Shown one piece after another: positions 47,754 through 59,656 of a DNA stretch of 64,000 nt (the stretch's first letter is position 1; the number at the start of each line of letters is the position of its first letter). The translations under genes were made by a program, and so were the position numbers. This DNA is from Pseudomonas sp. PD9R. GTDB taxonomy: Bacteria > Pseudomonadota > Gammaproteobacteria > Pseudomonadales > Pseudomonadaceae. The notes beneath the pieces were generated by a model that saw only the letters and a list, made by a program, of their open reading frames with translations, had not been told where the DNA came from and ran no database searches. Location of the stretch: contig NZ_JAHTMR010000002.1 in the NCBI RefSeq assembly GCF_019200975.1, positions 632,991 to 696,990 of the forward strand. The letters are read 5' to 3'.

Positions 47754-48351
47754 GTAAGAGCGGCACCTCGCTATGGACCTCAAGTTTGAACGGCTGGAAA
47801 GGCAGGGATTTGCTCGGGGTTGGTGAGCCTGACGTCGCTGGTCCTGATCGATTGATGCGTACGTTACCTATCCCATGAAAACGGATAGCTTTGAAGCTAC
47901 CGCAGTGATGTTCACCCTAGCCGCGAGTCCTGTTCCAAACCTCAATTCAGACTCCGGTTTGGAGGAAAAACCACGAGGCTTTCGATAGATATTCGTCTAG
48001 TTCATTGGATGTACTGCATCCAATCGATGGAATAACACGTCACGCGCCGCATCTCTTATTAGCCATTACCGTTCGTCCCGGTTGGGGCGTCAGAGTCGAT
48101 TGTCACCATAATGCTGATGCAGAGATCTGGGCGCCAAGCTTACTGAATTGTAATCGACCGGTCGGCTGCAATGTGGCATCGTGGCTCAGCTCTAAGACAC
48201 AAGAGTCTTTGATCAATTACCTAAGTTCAGTTAATACCATGACGGTTTATGCATTTGGCTGTGTTATGTGGTTTTAGCCTGATCGAAAGTATAAAACTAG
48301 ATCTTCCCCGCCAAACCTCGAACCTACAGCTTATGCTGTGAGGAGTCTTGC
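47754..48351. other. 598-base gap without a supported gene
   Basis: Between the multicopper oxidase and copC no frame looks real on either strand, and I see no repeat or box matching the CopR pattern. The last 60 bases hold the copC ribosome-binding site (GAGGAG) and presumably its promoter. Confidence 0.5.
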
Positions 48352-48735
48352 ATGTCACCTTTTAAAACTACCACCGTGATGGTTGCACTAACCGCAGGGT
48401 TGCTTTTGAGTGCTGTGGCACAAGCGCACCCAAAGTTGGTGTCTTCTAGTCCTTTGGAGGGCTCGACCTCCGCAGCACCTTCCAAGATCGAACTGCACTT
48501 CTCGGAGAACCTCACGACTCAGTTCTCAGGAGCGAAACTGATCATGACCGACATGCCGGGTATGCCGAACTCGCCAATGGGAGTTAAGGCTGGAGTCTCA
48601 GGCGGCGACGATCCAAAAACGATGGTAATCACGCCAACTGCACCATTGACCACTGGTACTTATAAGGTCGAGTGGCGTGCTGTTTCTTCAGACACTCATC
48701 CCATCACAGGCAACGTTACATTTAAAGTGAAATGA
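48352..48735 (+). CDS. copC: Periplasmic copper-binding protein CopC
   Basis: The 127-residue protein has a signal peptide ending AQAHPKLVSS, where the mature N-terminal His binds Cu(II). It also has the Met-rich loop MTDMPGMPNSPMG (Cu(I) site) and the ending SSDTHPITGNVTFKVK. Three bases separate it from copD. Confidence 0.94.
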   Translation: MSPFKTTTVMVALTAGLLLSAVAQAHPKLVSSSPLEGSTSAAPSKIELHFSENLTTQFSGAKLIMTDMPGMPNSPMGVKAGVSGGDDPKTMVITPTAPLTTGTYKVEWRAVSSDTHPITGNVTFKVK

Positions 48736-48738
48736 TTT

Positions 48739-49677
48739 ATGAGCGACTCAATCAACATTGCCCTTCGTTTCGCTCTTTATTTGGATCTGATGTTGCTGTT
48801 CGGATTAGCAATTTTTGGATTGTACAGCCTCAAGGGAAAAGAGCGAGTATCCGGCGCAGTCTTGAATTTTGAGTCGCTCCTTTTGGGTGCCGTAGTTATT
48901 GGTATTGTTTTATCCCTTGCAGCTATGTTGTTTCTTGCGAAAGCGATGAGCGGCGTTTCAGAGCTAATGGAGCTGCATCATCATATATTTGAAATGGTTC
49001 TTATGGGAACCGACGTCGGTTTGACGTGGATGGTGCGAATAGTCTCCCTTATGATGGCCGGTATAGCCGTCACACTTAACAAGCGTTACCCAAGTCTCAG
49101 CCTATGGGCTGTCACTGTCTTTTCTGCGATTGCTTTGGCGACTTTGGCATGGACAGGACATGGCGCGATGGACGAGGGCGGCAGTCGTTATATGCATTTC
49201 ACCAGCGACATATTTCACCTTTTGGCCGCTGGGGGGTGGATGGGGGCTCTCGCTGCATTCGCTTTACTGCTGCGTGAGAAGATACTTAACGGTGAACAAG
49301 AAGTACGAGTTCTCTCCCGGGTACTGACTGGGTTTGAGTCGGCTGGAGCGCTAATTGTTGTGATTTTAGGTGTCACCGGCATAGTAAATTATCTTTTTAT
49401 TGTGGGGCCGACCCTGGACGAGGTGATGCTTAGTACCTATGGCATATTGCTGTTCTTGAAGGTTTTACTATTCGCAGGGATGGTTATATTGGCATCGTTG
49501 AATCGCTTCCATTTGAGCCCCCTACTAGAGCGCTCAATCAAGAATGGAGACCATGCCGTCGCTGTCAACGCTTTACGACGTAGTATGATCTTTGAGTTCT
49601 CGGCCGCAGTGGTTATCGTATGTCTTGTCGCTTGGCTAGGAACCTTGAGTCCAGAAATGGAAATGAGCGCGGTATAG
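48739..49677 (+). CDS. copD: Inner-membrane copper protein CopD
   Basis: The 312-residue protein has about eight TM helices, with conserved His in [10 protein letters not shown] and [19 protein letters not shown]. It works with CopC in copper movement across or at the inner membrane (uptake in classical cop systems). The base composition is less GC-rich than neighbouring copper genes. Confidence 0.92.
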   Translation: MSDSINIALRFALYLDLMLLFGLAIFGLYSLKGKERVSGAVLNFESLLLGAVVIGIVLSLAAMLFLAKAMSGVSELMELHHHIFEMVLMGTDVGLTWMVRIVSLMMAGIAVTLNKRYPSLSLWAVTVFSAIALATLAWTGHGAMDEGGSRYMHFTSDIFHLLAAGGWMGALAAFALLLREKILNGEQEVRVLSRVLTGFESAGALIVVILGVTGIVNYLFIVGPTLDEVMLSTYGILLFLKVLLFAGMVILASLNRFHLSPLLERSIKNGDHAVAVNALRRSMIFEFSAAVVIVCLVAWLGTLSPEMEMSAV

Positions 49678-49864
49678 AGCAAAAAATATAAGAATGACTT
49701 TCTTCTACGCCTTGGAGCCTGCTCGTAATGAGCTTCTATTTTGTGCCAGCTAATGCTGGCTTAATTCTGGTTCGGTGTTATCCCCTCAATCAGGGCATTC
49801 CGGTAGGCTGCTGATGACGCGAGTCCAATTGTAAGAGCCATTTTCAGCGACTACACTCCAGCTC

Positions 49865-50206
49865 ATGAAACGCTATCTGCGGTTTTGCATCATCTTCATG
49901 ATTAGCTTGGCGCTTCCCCTCAGCGGGATGGCGGGCGTCCAGGCACCGACAGAACCTTGCCCAATGAAGACGATGGGCATGGCGATGATGGACGACATGG
50001 GGATGGACTGCTGCAACGATATGAAAAGCCCTTCCGAGCACGGCAAACCTTGTAAGCCGGGCCAGGAATGCAAGACAGGCGGCATGCTGCAAGTCTCGAT
50101 CTTCAAGCCTCCTGTAACCGTATTCAGCCCCGTAGTGCTTTACTTCTTCAGTGATTCCCTACCCGTACAGACCCCGTCCGGGGTATGGCGACCGCCTCGC
50201 GTTTAA
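49865..50206 (+). CDS. Small Cys/Met secreted protein upstream of the Cus exporter (CzcI-like position)
   Basis: The 113-residue protein has a signal peptide (MKRYLRFCIIFMISLALPLSG) followed by Met/Cys-rich stretches (MKTMGMAMMDDMGMDCCNDM and KPCKPGQECKTGGM), likely metal ligands. A short hydrophobic stretch is near the end. Small proteins of this kind stand in front of CzcCBA/CusCBA operons. The role, metal buffering or signalling, is not known. Confidence 0.7.
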   Translation: MKRYLRFCIIFMISLALPLSGMAGVQAPTEPCPMKTMGMAMMDDMGMDCCNDMKSPSEHGKPCKPGQECKTGGMLQVSIFKPPVTVFSPVVLYFFSDSLPVQTPSGVWRPPRV

Positions 50207-50305
50207 TTCCTGTCCCACATTGAGCCTCATTCCGCGTTAGCGGGATGGACTAGCTGCGCGCATGTCTTTTGACGCGTGCAGTGGATGATCACAGGAATCG
50301 TAAAC

Positions 50306-51562
50306 ATGAACTCCAAGTGCTATTGCACAGGCTGGTCCCTCGTGGCCGGTCTGGCGGCAAGCGTACTGGCATTGCCGAGCTTCGCTGCCGCATTGACACT
50401 CGATGAAGCGTTGCGGCTGGCCGAAAACAATGCACCGTCGCTGACCGCACAAGACGCCAAAATTCAAGCTGCCAGCAGCGCGGCTATTCCAGCCGGTGAA
50501 CTACCTGACCCCAGGCTACTGTTGGGTGTGCAGAACTACCCCATTGGCGGTCCGGATCGCTGGAGCATCGATCAGGACTTCATGACCATGCAAGTGGTCG
50601 GGGTCAGGCAAGAAATGCCCAACAGCGACAAGCGCAAAGCGCGCATAGAAGTGGCCGATGCGGCCATTGATCGCGCCGCTGCGGAGCGTCGAGTCGAACG
50701 TCTGAAAGTACGCCAGTCCACGGCGTTGGCCTGGATCAATAGCTACTCGGTTGAGCGCAAAGATGCGCTGTTCCAGGACTTCTACAAAGAAAACCGCCTG
50801 TTGGCCGATACCGTCCGGGCCCAGATTGTCGGTGGCCGCGCTCAACCCGCCGATGCGGTGACGCCTAAGCAAGAAGCGGCTCAACTGGCGGAGCAACAGG
50901 ACGATCTGATTCTCCAGAGAGCGCAGGCCCGAGCAGCCCTCAAACGCTGGATTGGCTCCGCCGCCAACGACAAGCCTGTGGGCAGCTTGCCGCAGTGGCC
51001 CGTCGATACCTCCGGCTACGCCCATAAACTGCAACACCACCCCGAGTTGGCAGCGTTTGCGCCGATGACCCGCGAAGCGCAAGCCAAGGTTCGTGAAGCC
51101 GTGTCGGAGAAGCAGTCGGACTGGAGCTGGGAGCTGGATTATCAGCGTCGCGGCCGTGAGTTTGGCGATATGGTCAGCGTGCAATTTTCCTGGGACCTGC
51201 CGCTGTTTCCTGACTCGCGCCAAAACCCCAAAATCGCAGCCAAACAGGCTGAACTCAGTCAGCTTGAGGCCGAGCGCGAAGCCCTGTCACGCGAGCACAC
51301 TCAGCAACTAGAGAGCGAACTGGCCGACTATGAGCGCCTGAATCGTGCCGTGCGCCGAAACCAGGAAAGCCTGTTGCCGCTGGCGATGGAAAAGGTCGAA
51401 CTCAGCATGGCCAGCTACCGCGTCGGTAAAGGCGATTTAAACGCCGTTGTTGCCGCCCGACGTGAACTCATCGAGGCCCGCCTCAAACAGATCGACGTGG
51501 AAGAGCAGCGAGCGCTGACCAGTGCGCGGTTGTATTTTGCTTATGGGGAGTCCAGTCAATGA
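50306..51562 (+). CDS. cusC: TolC-family outer-membrane channel of a Cus-type exporter
   Basis: The 418-residue protein has a signal peptide (VAGLAASVLALPSFAAA) and then the outer-membrane efflux fold: LTLDEALRLAENNAPSL and long helical repeats with Ala/Glu/Gln. ATG 50306 is preferred over one at 50276 because it gives a proper signal peptide after AGGA. It forms the outer duct for CusBA; its stop overlaps cusB by four bases. Confidence 0.87.
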   Translation: MNSKCYCTGWSLVAGLAASVLALPSFAAALTLDEALRLAENNAPSLTAQDAKIQAASSAAIPAGELPDPRLLLGVQNYPIGGPDRWSIDQDFMTMQVVGVRQEMPNSDKRKARIEVADAAIDRAAAERRVERLKVRQSTALAWINSYSVERKDALFQDFYKENRLLADTVRAQIVGGRAQPADAVTPKQEAAQLAEQQDDLILQRAQARAALKRWIGSAANDKPVGSLPQWPVDTSGYAHKLQHHPELAAFAPMTREAQAKVREAVSEKQSDWSWELDYQRRGREFGDMVSVQFSWDLPLFPDSRQNPKIAAKQAELSQLEAEREALSREHTQQLESELADYERLNRAVRRNQESLLPLAMEKVELSMASYRVGKGDLNAVVAARRELIEARLKQIDVEEQRALTSARLYFAYGESSQ

Positions 51563-53043
51563 GCCTTAAAAAAGGGAACGGGGCATTGCTGGTTGGCATC
51601 TCGCTGGCCTTAGGTGTTGCCGGTGGTTACTGGTTGGCGCATCAGCGTATGAGTGGACTACCAAATACCACACAGGAGCAGAGCCTCAATTCACCGGACG
51701 AACGCAAAGCACTGTATTGGTACGACCCCATGTACCCGCAGCAAAAGTTCGATAAGCCGGGTAAGTCCCCCTTCATGGACATGCAACTGGTCCCGCAGTA
51801 CACCAGCAGCGCAGGGGACCGAGCGACCGTCAGTATCGATCCAAGTCTGACCCAAAATCTCGGCCTGCGTTTTGCGACAGTCAGCCGTGCGATCTTTGAT
51901 TCCAGCCTCGACGTGACAGGTGTGTTGGGATTCAACGAACGTGATGTCGCTGTGATTCAGGCGCGCACCCCTGGCTTTGTGGAGCGGGTCTATGCCCATG
52001 CTCCCGGCGATGTACTCAAAGCCAACGCGGCGCTGGCGGATGTTCTGGTGCCTGAGTGGGCCGCTGCCCAGACAGAGTTCCTTGCCCTGAAACGCAACGG
52101 GGATGCTGCCCTGTTGGATGCGGCCCGACAACGACTGCGGCTCACAGGGATGCCGGCAGCACTGATTACCGATGTAGAGCGTGGCGGTAAGGTTCAGCCC
52201 TACCTGACGCTGACCAGCCCCATTGCCGGTGTACTGCAAGAATTGAACGTACGTGCGGGAATGGCCGTGGCGACTGGCGATACTCTGGCACGCGTCAATG
52301 GCTTGAGCAGTGTCTGGCTAGCCGTGGCCGTTCCAGAATCGGATGCCGGATCAATCACCGTGGGGCAGGCGGTCGAAGCGCGCCTGCCAGCTTTCCCAGG
52401 GACAATACTCAACGGCAGGGTCAGCGCGATTTTGCCCGAGACCAATCCGGACAGCCGCACTCTTCGCGTACGTGTCGAGTTACCCAATCCGGACGGACGC
52501 CTCAGACCTGGTTTGACAGCGCAGGTACACCTGAATCGTTCGACCGAGCAAAGTGTGTTGTGGGTGCCGAGCGAAGCGGTGATTCGCACGGGCCGACGTG
52601 CCCTGGTGATGCTCGCTGAAGACGCGGGCCGCTACCGTCCCGTGGAGGTGCAACTCGGGCAGGAAAGCGATGGCAAGACGGCGATATTGAAAGGTCTGGA
52701 AGAAGGCCAGAAAGTGGTTACCTCTGGCCAGTTCTTGCTCGACTCGGAGGCCAGTCTTAAGGGCATTGTTGCCCGCTCAGAGGAAGAGTCACCACCCCGC
52801 GTAGCAGCCTCCAGTTTTCATGAAGCGGATGGGCAGATCGTTGAGATCAACGATAAAGAAGTCACGCTTGCCCACGGTCCTTTCAAGACGCTGGGCATGC
52901 CTGGTATGACGATGACGTTCCCACTCGCTAGTCCGGCGCTGATGCAGGGCCTGAAAACGGGCGATAAGGTTAGGATCGCATTGAGCCAGACCGACGATGG
53001 TTTGCGTGTTGAGCGTCTGGATAAATCGGGGAGCCAGCCATGA
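51559..53043 (+). CDS. cusB: CusB-type periplasmic adaptor with fused CusF-like domain
   Basis: The 494-residue membrane-fusion protein has an N-terminal anchor, a heavy-metal-binding segment ([20 protein letters not shown] ... MDMQLVPQY), barrel-sandwich and beta-barrel domains (about 90-400), and a C-terminal CusF-like domain (about 415-490) with [12 protein letters not shown] as Cu(I)/Ag(I) ligands. The fusion means the adaptor carries its own metallochaperone. It overlaps both neighbours by four bases. Confidence 0.9.
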   Translation: MSLKKGNGALLVGISLALGVAGGYWLAHQRMSGLPNTTQEQSLNSPDERKALYWYDPMYPQQKFDKPGKSPFMDMQLVPQYTSSAGDRATVSIDPSLTQNLGLRFATVSRAIFDSSLDVTGVLGFNERDVAVIQARTPGFVERVYAHAPGDVLKANAALADVLVPEWAAAQTEFLALKRNGDAALLDAARQRLRLTGMPAALITDVERGGKVQPYLTLTSPIAGVLQELNVRAGMAVATGDTLARVNGLSSVWLAVAVPESDAGSITVGQAVEARLPAFPGTILNGRVSAILPETNPDSRTLRVRVELPNPDGRLRPGLTAQVHLNRSTEQSVLWVPSEAVIRTGRRALVMLAEDAGRYRPVEVQLGQESDGKTAILKGLEEGQKVVTSGQFLLDSEASLKGIVARSEEESPPRVAASSFHEADGQIVEINDKEVTLAHGPFKTLGMPGMTMTFPLASPALMQGLKTGDKVRIALSQTDDGLRVERLDKSGSQP

Positions 53044-56000
53044 TCGCTGCCCTGATTCGTTGGTCAGTGGCCAACCGATTTCTGGTGCTACTGGCGACGC
53101 TGTTTGTCACGGCTTGGGGTATTTGGTCGGTGCAGAGCACGCCCATCGATGCGCTGCCGGATCTCTCTGATGTTCAGGTAATCATCCGCACCCCTTATCC
53201 GGGACAAGCGCCGCAGATTGTCGAGAACCAGGTGACTTATCCGTTGGCCACCACCATGCTCTCGGTACCGGGAGCCAAGACCGTGCGTGGTTATTCCTTC
53301 TTCGGCGACAGCTTCGTTTACGTGCTGTTCGAAGACGGGACTGACCTGTACTGGGCGCGCTCGCGGGTGTTGGAGTATCTAAGCCAAATACAAAGTCGGT
53401 TGCCGGCCAGTGCCAAGCCGGCGTTGGGGCCGGATGCGACGGGAGTGGGCTGGATCTATCAGTACGCACTGGTGGATCGCAGTGGCGGACACGATCTGGC
53501 GCAGCTACGCGCACTTCAGGACTGGTTCCTCAAGTTCGAACTCAAGACCCTGCCCAACGTAGCCGAAGTGGCCACCGTGGGCGGCATGGTCAAGCAGTAC
53601 CAGGTGCAGCTTGATCCGCTCAAACTGGCCAGCCTCGGTATCACTCAGGCTGAGGTGACCGACGCTATCGGCAAGGCCAATCAGGAAACTGGTGGCGCGG
53701 TGCTGGAGATGGCAGAGACCGAGTTCATCGTGCGCGCTTCCGGATACTTGAAGACGCTCAATGACTTTCGGGCGATCCCGCTCAAGCTGGGTGCGGGTGG
53801 CATACCGGTGACCCTTGGCGATGTCGCCACGATCCAGTTGGGGCCGGAAATGCGGCGTGGCATTACTGAACTCGACGGCGAAGGCGAGACCGTCGGCGGC
53901 GTGGTCATTTTGCGCAGCGGCAAGAATGCTCGCGAGACCATTGCGGCGGTCAAGACCAAACTCGACGAACTGAAAAGCAGCCTGCCGGCCGGGGTGGAAA
54001 TCGTCACCACCTACGACCGCAGCAAGCTGATCGACCGCGCTGTTGAAAATCTCAGCCACAAGCTCATCGAAGAGTTCATCGTCGTCGCGTTGGTGTGTGG
54101 GATCTTCCTCTGGCACCTGCGCTCATCCCTGGTGGCGATCATCTCCTTGCCTGTTGGTGTGTTGATTGCCTTCATCGTCATGCGTTACCAGGGCATCAAC
54201 GCCAACATCATGTCCTTGGGCGGGATAGCCATCGCCATCGGCGCCATGGTCGATGCCGCCGTGGTGATGATCGAGAACGCCCATAAGAAGATTGAGGCAT
54301 GGCACGCAGCCAATCCGGGGGAAGAACTGAAGGGTGAGCGTCATTGGCACGTGATGACCGAAGCAGCCGCAGAGGTAGGCCCGGCGCTGTTCTTCTGTTT
54401 GTTGATCATCACTCTGTCGTTCATTCCGGTGTTCACGCTGGAAGCTCAGGAGGGACGGCTGTTTGGCCCTTTGGCTTTCACCAAGACCTACGCCATGGCC
54501 GCAGCGGCTGGATTGTCAGTGACCTTAGTGCCAGTGCTGATGGGTTACTGGATCAGAGGACGAATCCCCAATGAGCAACAGAACCCGCTAAATCGTTGGC
54601 TGATCCGGATCTATCAGCCAGCCCTGGACGCAGTCTTGCGTCGACCAAAGATCACGCTGTTCGTGGCGCTATTGGTTTTTGTCAGTGCGCTATGGCCAAT
54701 GTCTCGTTTGGGTGGCGAGTTTCTCCCCCCGTTGGACGAGGGCGATCTGCTCTATATGCCTTCAGCTCTGCCGGGGCTGTCGGCGCAGAAAGCGGCGCAA
54801 CTGCTGCAACAGACCGACCGCCTTATAAAAACGGTGCCCGAGGTCGAACACGTCTTTGGTAAAGCCGGCCGCGCTGAAACCGCCACCGACCCGGCACCGC
54901 TGGAGATGTTCGAAACCACTATCCAATTCAAGCCGCACGAGCAATGGCGTCCAGGCATGACCCAGGAGAAGTTGGTGGAAGAACTGGATCGGGTGGTACG
55001 AGTCCCAGGGCTGACCAATATCTGGATACCACCGATTCGCAACCGTATCGACATGCTTGCCACGGGGATCAAGAGTCCCATCGGAGTGAAAGTTGCTGGC
55101 ACCAACCTGACGGAGATCGATGCCGCAACGCAGGCGGTCGAGCGAGTGGCCAAGGGTGTACCCGGTGTCAGTTCGGCTTTGGCCGAGCGACTGACCGGTG
55201 GCCGCTATATTGACGTGGATATCGACCGCAAAACCGCCGCTCGCTACGGACTGAATATCGCCGATGTGCAGGCCATCGTGGCCGGTGCTATCGGCGGTGA
55301 AAATGTCGGCGAGACCATTGAAGGGCTCGCACGCTTCCCGATCAACGTGCGTTACCCACGGGAGTGGCGTGACTCGCTCGGCGCCTTGGAGCAATTGCCG
55401 ATCTATACCCCGCTAGGGAACCAGATCACCCTCGGCACAGTGGCGAAGGTCAAAGTCAGCGACGGTCCACCGATGCTCAAGAGCGAGAATGCAAGGCCCT
55501 CTGGTTGGGTTTACATCGACGTGCGTGGCCGGGACATTGCCTCGGTAGTCGCCGACCTGCGACGGGTCGTCAATGAGCAGGTCAAGTTGCAGCCGGGAAT
55601 GAGCCTGAGTTACTCAGGGCAGTTCGAGTTTCTCGAAAGGGCCAACGCACGACTCAAACTGGTGGTGCCTGCCACGCTGTTGATCATCTTCGTGCTGCTC
55701 TACCTGACTTTTGCCCGCTTCGATGAGGCCTTGCTGATCATGGCCACTCTGCCGTTCGCCCTTACTGGCGGGGCATGGTTCCTCTATCTGTTGGGATTCA
55801 ACCTGTCCGTCGCCACCGGGGTCGGCTTTATCGCCTTGGCCGGTGTTTCCGCCGAATTTGGCGTGATCATGCTGCTCTACCTGAAGAACGCCTGGGCCGA
55901 ACGTGAAGACCTCGGCGACAGCACTGAGCGCGGTCTGGTGGCGGCGATTCGTGAAGGCGCCGTGCAGCGTGTTCGACCCAAGGCCATGACCGTGGCCGTC

Positions 56001-56198
56001 ATCATTGCTGGCTTGTTACCCATCTTGCTGGGCAGCGGGACCGGCAGCGAGGTGATGAGCCGAATTGCTGCACCCATGGTCGGCGGCATGGTCACGGCAC
56101 CCTTGCTTTCCCTGTTTGTCATTCCGGCGGCCTATCGCCTGATGCGTCGCCGGCACCTCTCAGTTGAACCCATCAACCCTCAAGGAAAAGTCGTATGA
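53040..56198 (+). CDS. cusA: Heavy-metal RND pump CusA
   Basis: The 1052-residue, 12-TM RND transporter of the heavy-metal class has [15 protein letters not shown], the fourth-helix [20 protein letters not shown] and ENAHKKIE that mark the HME group, and a second repeat with [18 protein letters not shown]. The Cu(I)/Ag(I) subgroup is indicated by the helix motif and the CusF domains around it. It exports copper or silver through CusB and CusC. It overlaps cusB and the small CusF gene by four bases each. Confidence 0.93.
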   Translation: MIAALIRWSVANRFLVLLATLFVTAWGIWSVQSTPIDALPDLSDVQVIIRTPYPGQAPQIVENQVTYPLATTMLSVPGAKTVRGYSFFGDSFVYVLFEDGTDLYWARSRVLEYLSQIQSRLPASAKPALGPDATGVGWIYQYALVDRSGGHDLAQLRALQDWFLKFELKTLPNVAEVATVGGMVKQYQVQLDPLKLASLGITQAEVTDAIGKANQETGGAVLEMAETEFIVRASGYLKTLNDFRAIPLKLGAGGIPVTLGDVATIQLGPEMRRGITELDGEGETVGGVVILRSGKNARETIAAVKTKLDELKSSLPAGVEIVTTYDRSKLIDRAVENLSHKLIEEFIVVALVCGIFLWHLRSSLVAIISLPVGVLIAFIVMRYQGINANIMSLGGIAIAIGAMVDAAVVMIENAHKKIEAWHAANPGEELKGERHWHVMTEAAAEVGPALFFCLLIITLSFIPVFTLEAQEGRLFGPLAFTKTYAMAAAAGLSVTLVPVLMGYWIRGRIPNEQQNPLNRWLIRIYQPALDAVLRRPKITLFVALLVFVSALWPMSRLGGEFLPPLDEGDLLYMPSALPGLSAQKAAQLLQQTDRLIKTVPEVEHVFGKAGRAETATDPAPLEMFETTIQFKPHEQWRPGMTQEKLVEELDRVVRVPGLTNIWIPPIRNRIDMLATGIKSPIGVKVAGTNLTEIDAATQAVERVAKGVPGVSSALAERLTGGRYIDVDIDRKTAARYGLNIADVQAIVAGAIGGENVGETIEGLARFPINVRYPREWRDSLGALEQLPIYTPLGNQITLGTVAKVKVSDGPPMLKSENARPSGWVYIDVRGRDIASVVADLRRVVNEQVKLQPGMSLSYSGQFEFLERANARLKLVVPATLLIIFVLLYLTFARFDEALLIMATLPFALTGGAWFLYLLGFNLSVATGVGFIALAGVSAEFGVIMLLYLKNAWAEREDLGDSTERGLVAAIREGAVQRVRPKAMTVAVIIAGLLPILLGSGTGSEVMSRIAAPMVGGMVTAPLLSLFVIPAAYRLMRRRHLSVEPINPQGKVV

Positions 56199-56551
56199 AA
56201 CTAACTTTGATTGCAGTTGCAAGCACCATATTTACGCTGTCTCTTTCGGCCCGCGCAGAGGATATGCCGGGCATGAAAATGGACGGAATGGAGGGCATGC
56301 AGATGAAGCAGGAAACAAAGCAGGCTCCAGTAGCCAAAGCGGAGGGCACAATCAAGGCTATTAACTCCGAGAAGCACACTGTGACTATCGCTCATGGCGC
56401 CGTGCCGGCGGTGCAGTGGCCTGCTATGACCATGGCTTTTTCCGCCACGGCGGAACAATTGACGGGTCTAAGCGCTGGAGATCAGGTGGTTTTCGAATTC
56501 AGGTCTGAGGGCGCAAAAGCCACAGTTGTATCCATTAAAAAGGTGAAATAA
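56195..56551 (+). CDS. cusF: CusF-type periplasmic Cu/Ag chaperone
   Basis: The 118-residue protein has a signal peptide and a Met-rich linker ([16 protein letters not shown]). The CusF barrel has the ligand set in [16 protein letters not shown]: His, Trp and two Met. It would hand Cu(I)/Ag(I) to the pump, in addition to the CusF domain fused to CusB. It is the last gene of the exporter operon. Confidence 0.92.
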   Translation: MKLTLIAVASTIFTLSLSARAEDMPGMKMDGMEGMQMKQETKQAPVAKAEGTIKAINSEKHTVTIAHGAVPAVQWPAMTMAFSATAEQLTGLSAGDQVVFEFRSEGAKATVVSIKKVK

Positions 56552-56564
56552 CCACGAGAGGCCT

Positions 56565-56602
56565 AGCCCCACCTCCCACACGATGTAGGTGGGACGGGGG
56601 CT
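56565..56602. terminator. Hairpin between convergent cusF and aioA
   Basis: AGCCCC ... GGGGCT arms enclose a second CCCAC/GTGGG pairing. It lies 13 bases past the cusF stop and can end transcripts from both directions. The T-run is weak. Confidence 0.6.
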
Positions 56603-56627
56603 TGGCTTTCGTTCAACGATTTTGTTG

Positions 56628-59123
56628 TTAACCAACCGCGATAACATTAAACCGGCGGGACTTGAAGCTGATCGTCGCTTTAAACTCTTCCACTTTCCCG
56701 ATACGGCGAATACTCGCCCATGTTCCTTTGTAATAGGGCACCACGTTGCGGTCGGTCCATGGTGTGGTCAAATCGCCCATCACTCCGTTGAAGTGCCCAA
56801 ACTGCATGAAGGTTTGATTCCGTTTGATGTCAGGCTCCAAATAGGCCAGCGCATAGGACGAACCGTAATCGTTGTACACCTCCACCACATCTCCAGATTC
56901 AATCGTCAGCGCTTGTGCATCGTCGGGATTGATTTCCAGATAAGCCATCGGCACGCGCCGCTGCACGAAATCGTTGAATTGGTCGTGGTAGAGCGTTTGC
57001 CACACTTCGTTGATGCGTCCATTGTTGATCCAGAACTGGTGCTTCGCCTTCTGCTCTGCCACCGGTTTCGGCAATCCGGGCCATGTTGCTGGCTTGAACT
57101 CTGCTTTGCCGTCCGGAGTGTCGAATTTGTAATCGGTGTAGAGCATTTCGGTGCCGATCAGCTTGCCGTCTCGGTATTCTTTAGTGGGTAACTGGACACC
57201 ATTGTTGCCCATGGCTTTCAGCCGCTCGTAGGTGACAAGATTTCCCGTGGTCCCGCCCTGGCTATCGATTGGGCCAGCATCAGGTTGGCCAGCCATACGG
57301 AAGCCATCATTGAAGGCGTCCTCCTCGCTATTCCAGTCAAATCCTGCAAAACGCGCCGCCATGTCCTGTTTTCCTTCGTCCGTATACATCTGCCGAAGGG
57401 TGTTAGCGATAGCCGCAGCGATTAGGCAATCGGCTTTAGCCGAGCCGGGGGGATCCATGAATTTTTGTGACAGGCGCATCCGGCGTTCCCCATTCATCGA
57501 GGTGAGATTTATCTCACCCGGATGGGCTGCCGGCAGCATCACATGGGCGGCTTCTGCCAGCTTGGTAGGGTAGAGGTTGATGTTGGCGAGGAAGAGACCG
57601 CCCTTGTTTTTAACCGCGTCGTAGATCGCATCCACCATCTGTGCAGTTGTACCACCGCGAACATTGGCCATGGCCTCTCTGACAATGTTGGCGCGTTTCA
57701 GAATGACCGCACGATGTTGCTCTGCATTGAGCGTTGTCTGGAAGGGATTGGCCCCCCATGCCGTGTACATCATGCCCTTGCCGTTGATGATCTCCTGATC
57801 CACATAGATCTTGGTATTGCCTGGATAAGGGGGGCGTGTGTAACCCTCTTGATGCCCACCCATGCGCACCACACCTGTACCTCGTCGTCCGACGTTGTGG
57901 GTCGCAAGCACCAAGTCGACCAAGGCCGACTGGATGAGGTAGTTGTCATTGCCCCAGATGATCCCTTTTTCATAGGCGTGCATGGTGTGGGGTCGGTGAC
58001 CAGAGGCTTTCGGCTTGTAAGCCCATTCGGCTGCTTGCTTGAGCTTGTCTACCGAGATCCCGGTAACGTGACTGGTTTCTTCAAGCGACATTCGATTGGC
58101 TTGAAGTGCCTGGTCAAACGCTTTGGTATGGGCCGCGATAAATTCCTCGTCATGCCATTTTTGGTCGACCACGTAGGTCAGCAGACCATTGAACAGAGCG
58201 ATATCCGTTCCCGGTTCAATATCCAGGTGAAGCACGTTGTCCTTACCTGCGGCTTGCTCCGCTATAGCGATGGTAGGTGTCCTGCGAGGGTCGACAAAAA
58301 TCACCTTGGCTGGAGCAACAGTTTCCCCAGGGAAACGCTGTTTACGCTTGTCGAGCGTCTGCCCCTGTAAATTGGGTACCCAGTGGGCCAGGAAGTAGTT
58401 GGTTTGGGTCTCATAGGAGTTGCAGCCGATGGCAACAATGACGTCAGCCAACTCCGCGTCTTCGTAGCTGTTGTTGAGTTCGCTAATGCCCATCTCGCGT
58501 GTGGCGTGGCACTCGGAGTTGTAGGCTGGGCGGTTGTGGATACGTACTAGCGGTGTTTGCAATGCCGTGAACATCAACTTGCCGGTGCCCCAGGTATTCT
58601 CGAATCCGCCTCCGGCGCCTCCGTGATCGAAGCAGTCAAAGGCGAGCGAGGCAGGCCCATCGTTATCAAAAATCTTCTTGGTCACCCCGGCATAAAGCGC
58701 CAGCGCATCATCCCAGCTAGTGTCCATCCACTGATCAGCCACATAAACGCGTGGGCTGCGCAGCCGCTCCTTACCTACCCCATCGGGGCTGTACATGACC
58801 TTGGCCAGTTGCCCGCCTCGTGTGGACGAGAGCCCTTTATTAACTTCGCACTGTTTGTCCGGCACGATCATGATGTTGTAGCGTTTGCCGTCCTTGTCGG
58901 TGATCGTGTTCTGCATTGCAGGCGTCATGATAAGAGCCAAGGGGGGTAACTGTTTGCGGAAGTCGAGCCCGAGTGCATTCTCATTGGGTGCACGTCCACC
59001 CTCCTGATTTTCCGGCCATTTGTACACGTGATAGCCACAACCCACGATGCAGAAGTGGCATGTCAGGTTGGTCTTTTGGGCATCTGTGGGGGGCAGTGCC
59101 ACACGATCTTTGTTGGTTGCCAT
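56628..59123 (-). CDS. aioA: Arsenite oxidase large (molybdopterin) subunit AioA
   Basis: The 831-residue periplasmic DMSO-reductase-family enzyme oxidises arsenite to arsenate. The 3Fe-4S ligands are C22, C25 and C29 in [16 protein letters not shown], with the Ser-for-Cys pattern typical of AioA after that. The large-subunit signatures [14 protein letters not shown] and [17 protein letters not shown] are present. The length agrees with known AioA (about 820-840). It has no signal peptide, as expected for a subunit carried out by the Tat signal of AioB. It follows aioB by 11 bases. Confidence 0.96.
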   Translation of the reverse strand: MATNKDRVALPPTDAQKTNLTCHFCIVGCGYHVYKWPENQEGGRAPNENALGLDFRKQLPPLALIMTPAMQNTITDKDGKRYNIMIVPDKQCEVNKGLSSTRGGQLAKVMYSPDGVGKERLRSPRVYVADQWMDTSWDDALALYAGVTKKIFDNDGPASLAFDCFDHGGAGGGFENTWGTGKLMFTALQTPLVRIHNRPAYNSECHATREMGISELNNSYEDAELADVIVAIGCNSYETQTNYFLAHWVPNLQGQTLDKRKQRFPGETVAPAKVIFVDPRRTPTIAIAEQAAGKDNVLHLDIEPGTDIALFNGLLTYVVDQKWHDEEFIAAHTKAFDQALQANRMSLEETSHVTGISVDKLKQAAEWAYKPKASGHRPHTMHAYEKGIIWGNDNYLIQSALVDLVLATHNVGRRGTGVVRMGGHQEGYTRPPYPGNTKIYVDQEIINGKGMMYTAWGANPFQTTLNAEQHRAVILKRANIVREAMANVRGGTTAQMVDAIYDAVKNKGGLFLANINLYPTKLAEAAHVMLPAAHPGEINLTSMNGERRMRLSQKFMDPPGSAKADCLIAAAIANTLRQMYTDEGKQDMAARFAGFDWNSEEDAFNDGFRMAGQPDAGPIDSQGGTTGNLVTYERLKAMGNNGVQLPTKEYRDGKLIGTEMLYTDYKFDTPDGKAEFKPATWPGLPKPVAEQKAKHQFWINNGRINEVWQTLYHDQFNDFVQRRVPMAYLEINPDDAQALTIESGDVVEVYNDYGSSYALAYLEPDIKRNQTFMQFGHFNGVMGDLTTPWTDRNVVPYYKGTWASIRRIGKVEEFKATISFKSRRFNVIAVG

Positions 59124-59134
59124 TTTTAATCTCC

Positions 59135-59656
59135 TTATGAAAGGAGGTTGGACTGACGTCCGTAGATCAACCCTTCAACGGCAACTGCACGTACCGAATC
59201 GTCATTGGGGTTGTACTCAAGCACTATGCTCGGCAAGTTCTCGGTGGCTTGGCCGGAAACCATTTGACCAACATTCTCAGGGTCGAAAATGCTGAAATGG
59301 CAGGGGCATTTGAACACCTTTTGCCCTGGGTCATAGGCAACCGGACAGCCCATGTGCGTGCACAGCGTGCTGTAGGCCACAATGTCACGATCTGGGCCGA
59401 CACCGCCTGGAACGGGAGCCCCCATCTTGATCAATGCGCAAGGTGAGGCCGCGTCGGGATAGGAAAATAGGATTGGCGTGTTGACCTGCAATTTCTGCGC
59501 TTTGGTGAGCGCTTTCATTTGGTAGGCGAGATTGACTCGCCCCTCTGCCGTTGGCTTTGGTGTCGCGGCTTGCGTGAGTTCGGGCAACCCAATCGCCACG
59601 CTTGCAGCAACCCCACCTCCTACTTTCAGGAAGAGTCTTCTGGATATCGATGCCAT
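59135..59656 (-). CDS. aioB: Arsenite oxidase Rieske subunit AioB
   Basis: The 173-residue protein starts at ATG 59656 after GGAGG and has the Tat signal [15 protein letters not shown]. The 2Fe-2S Rieske ligands are in LCTHMGCPV and CPCHFSIFD. It passes electrons from AioA to a cytochrome or azurin and carries the complex through the Tat pathway. No aioX, aioS, aioR or cytochrome c gene is visible upstream or downstream, unlike many aio loci. Confidence 0.95.
   Translation of the reverse strand: MASISRRLFLKVGGGVAASVAIGLPELTQAATPKPTAEGRVNLAYQMKALTKAQKLQVNTPILFSYPDAASPCALIKMGAPVPGGVGPDRDIVAYSTLCTHMGCPVAYDPGQKVFKCPCHFSIFDPENVGQMVSGQATENLPSIVLEYNPNDDSVRAVAVEGLIYGRQSNLLS

Noticed and set aside
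47754..48351. Possible small gene at 48005-48277
   Set aside because: No ribosome site, atypical composition and no recognisable motif; left as a gap.
57522..58370. 282-residue plus-strand frame within aioA
   Set aside because: It lies entirely opposite aioA, has no ribosome site or recognised motif, and is a codon-bias shadow.
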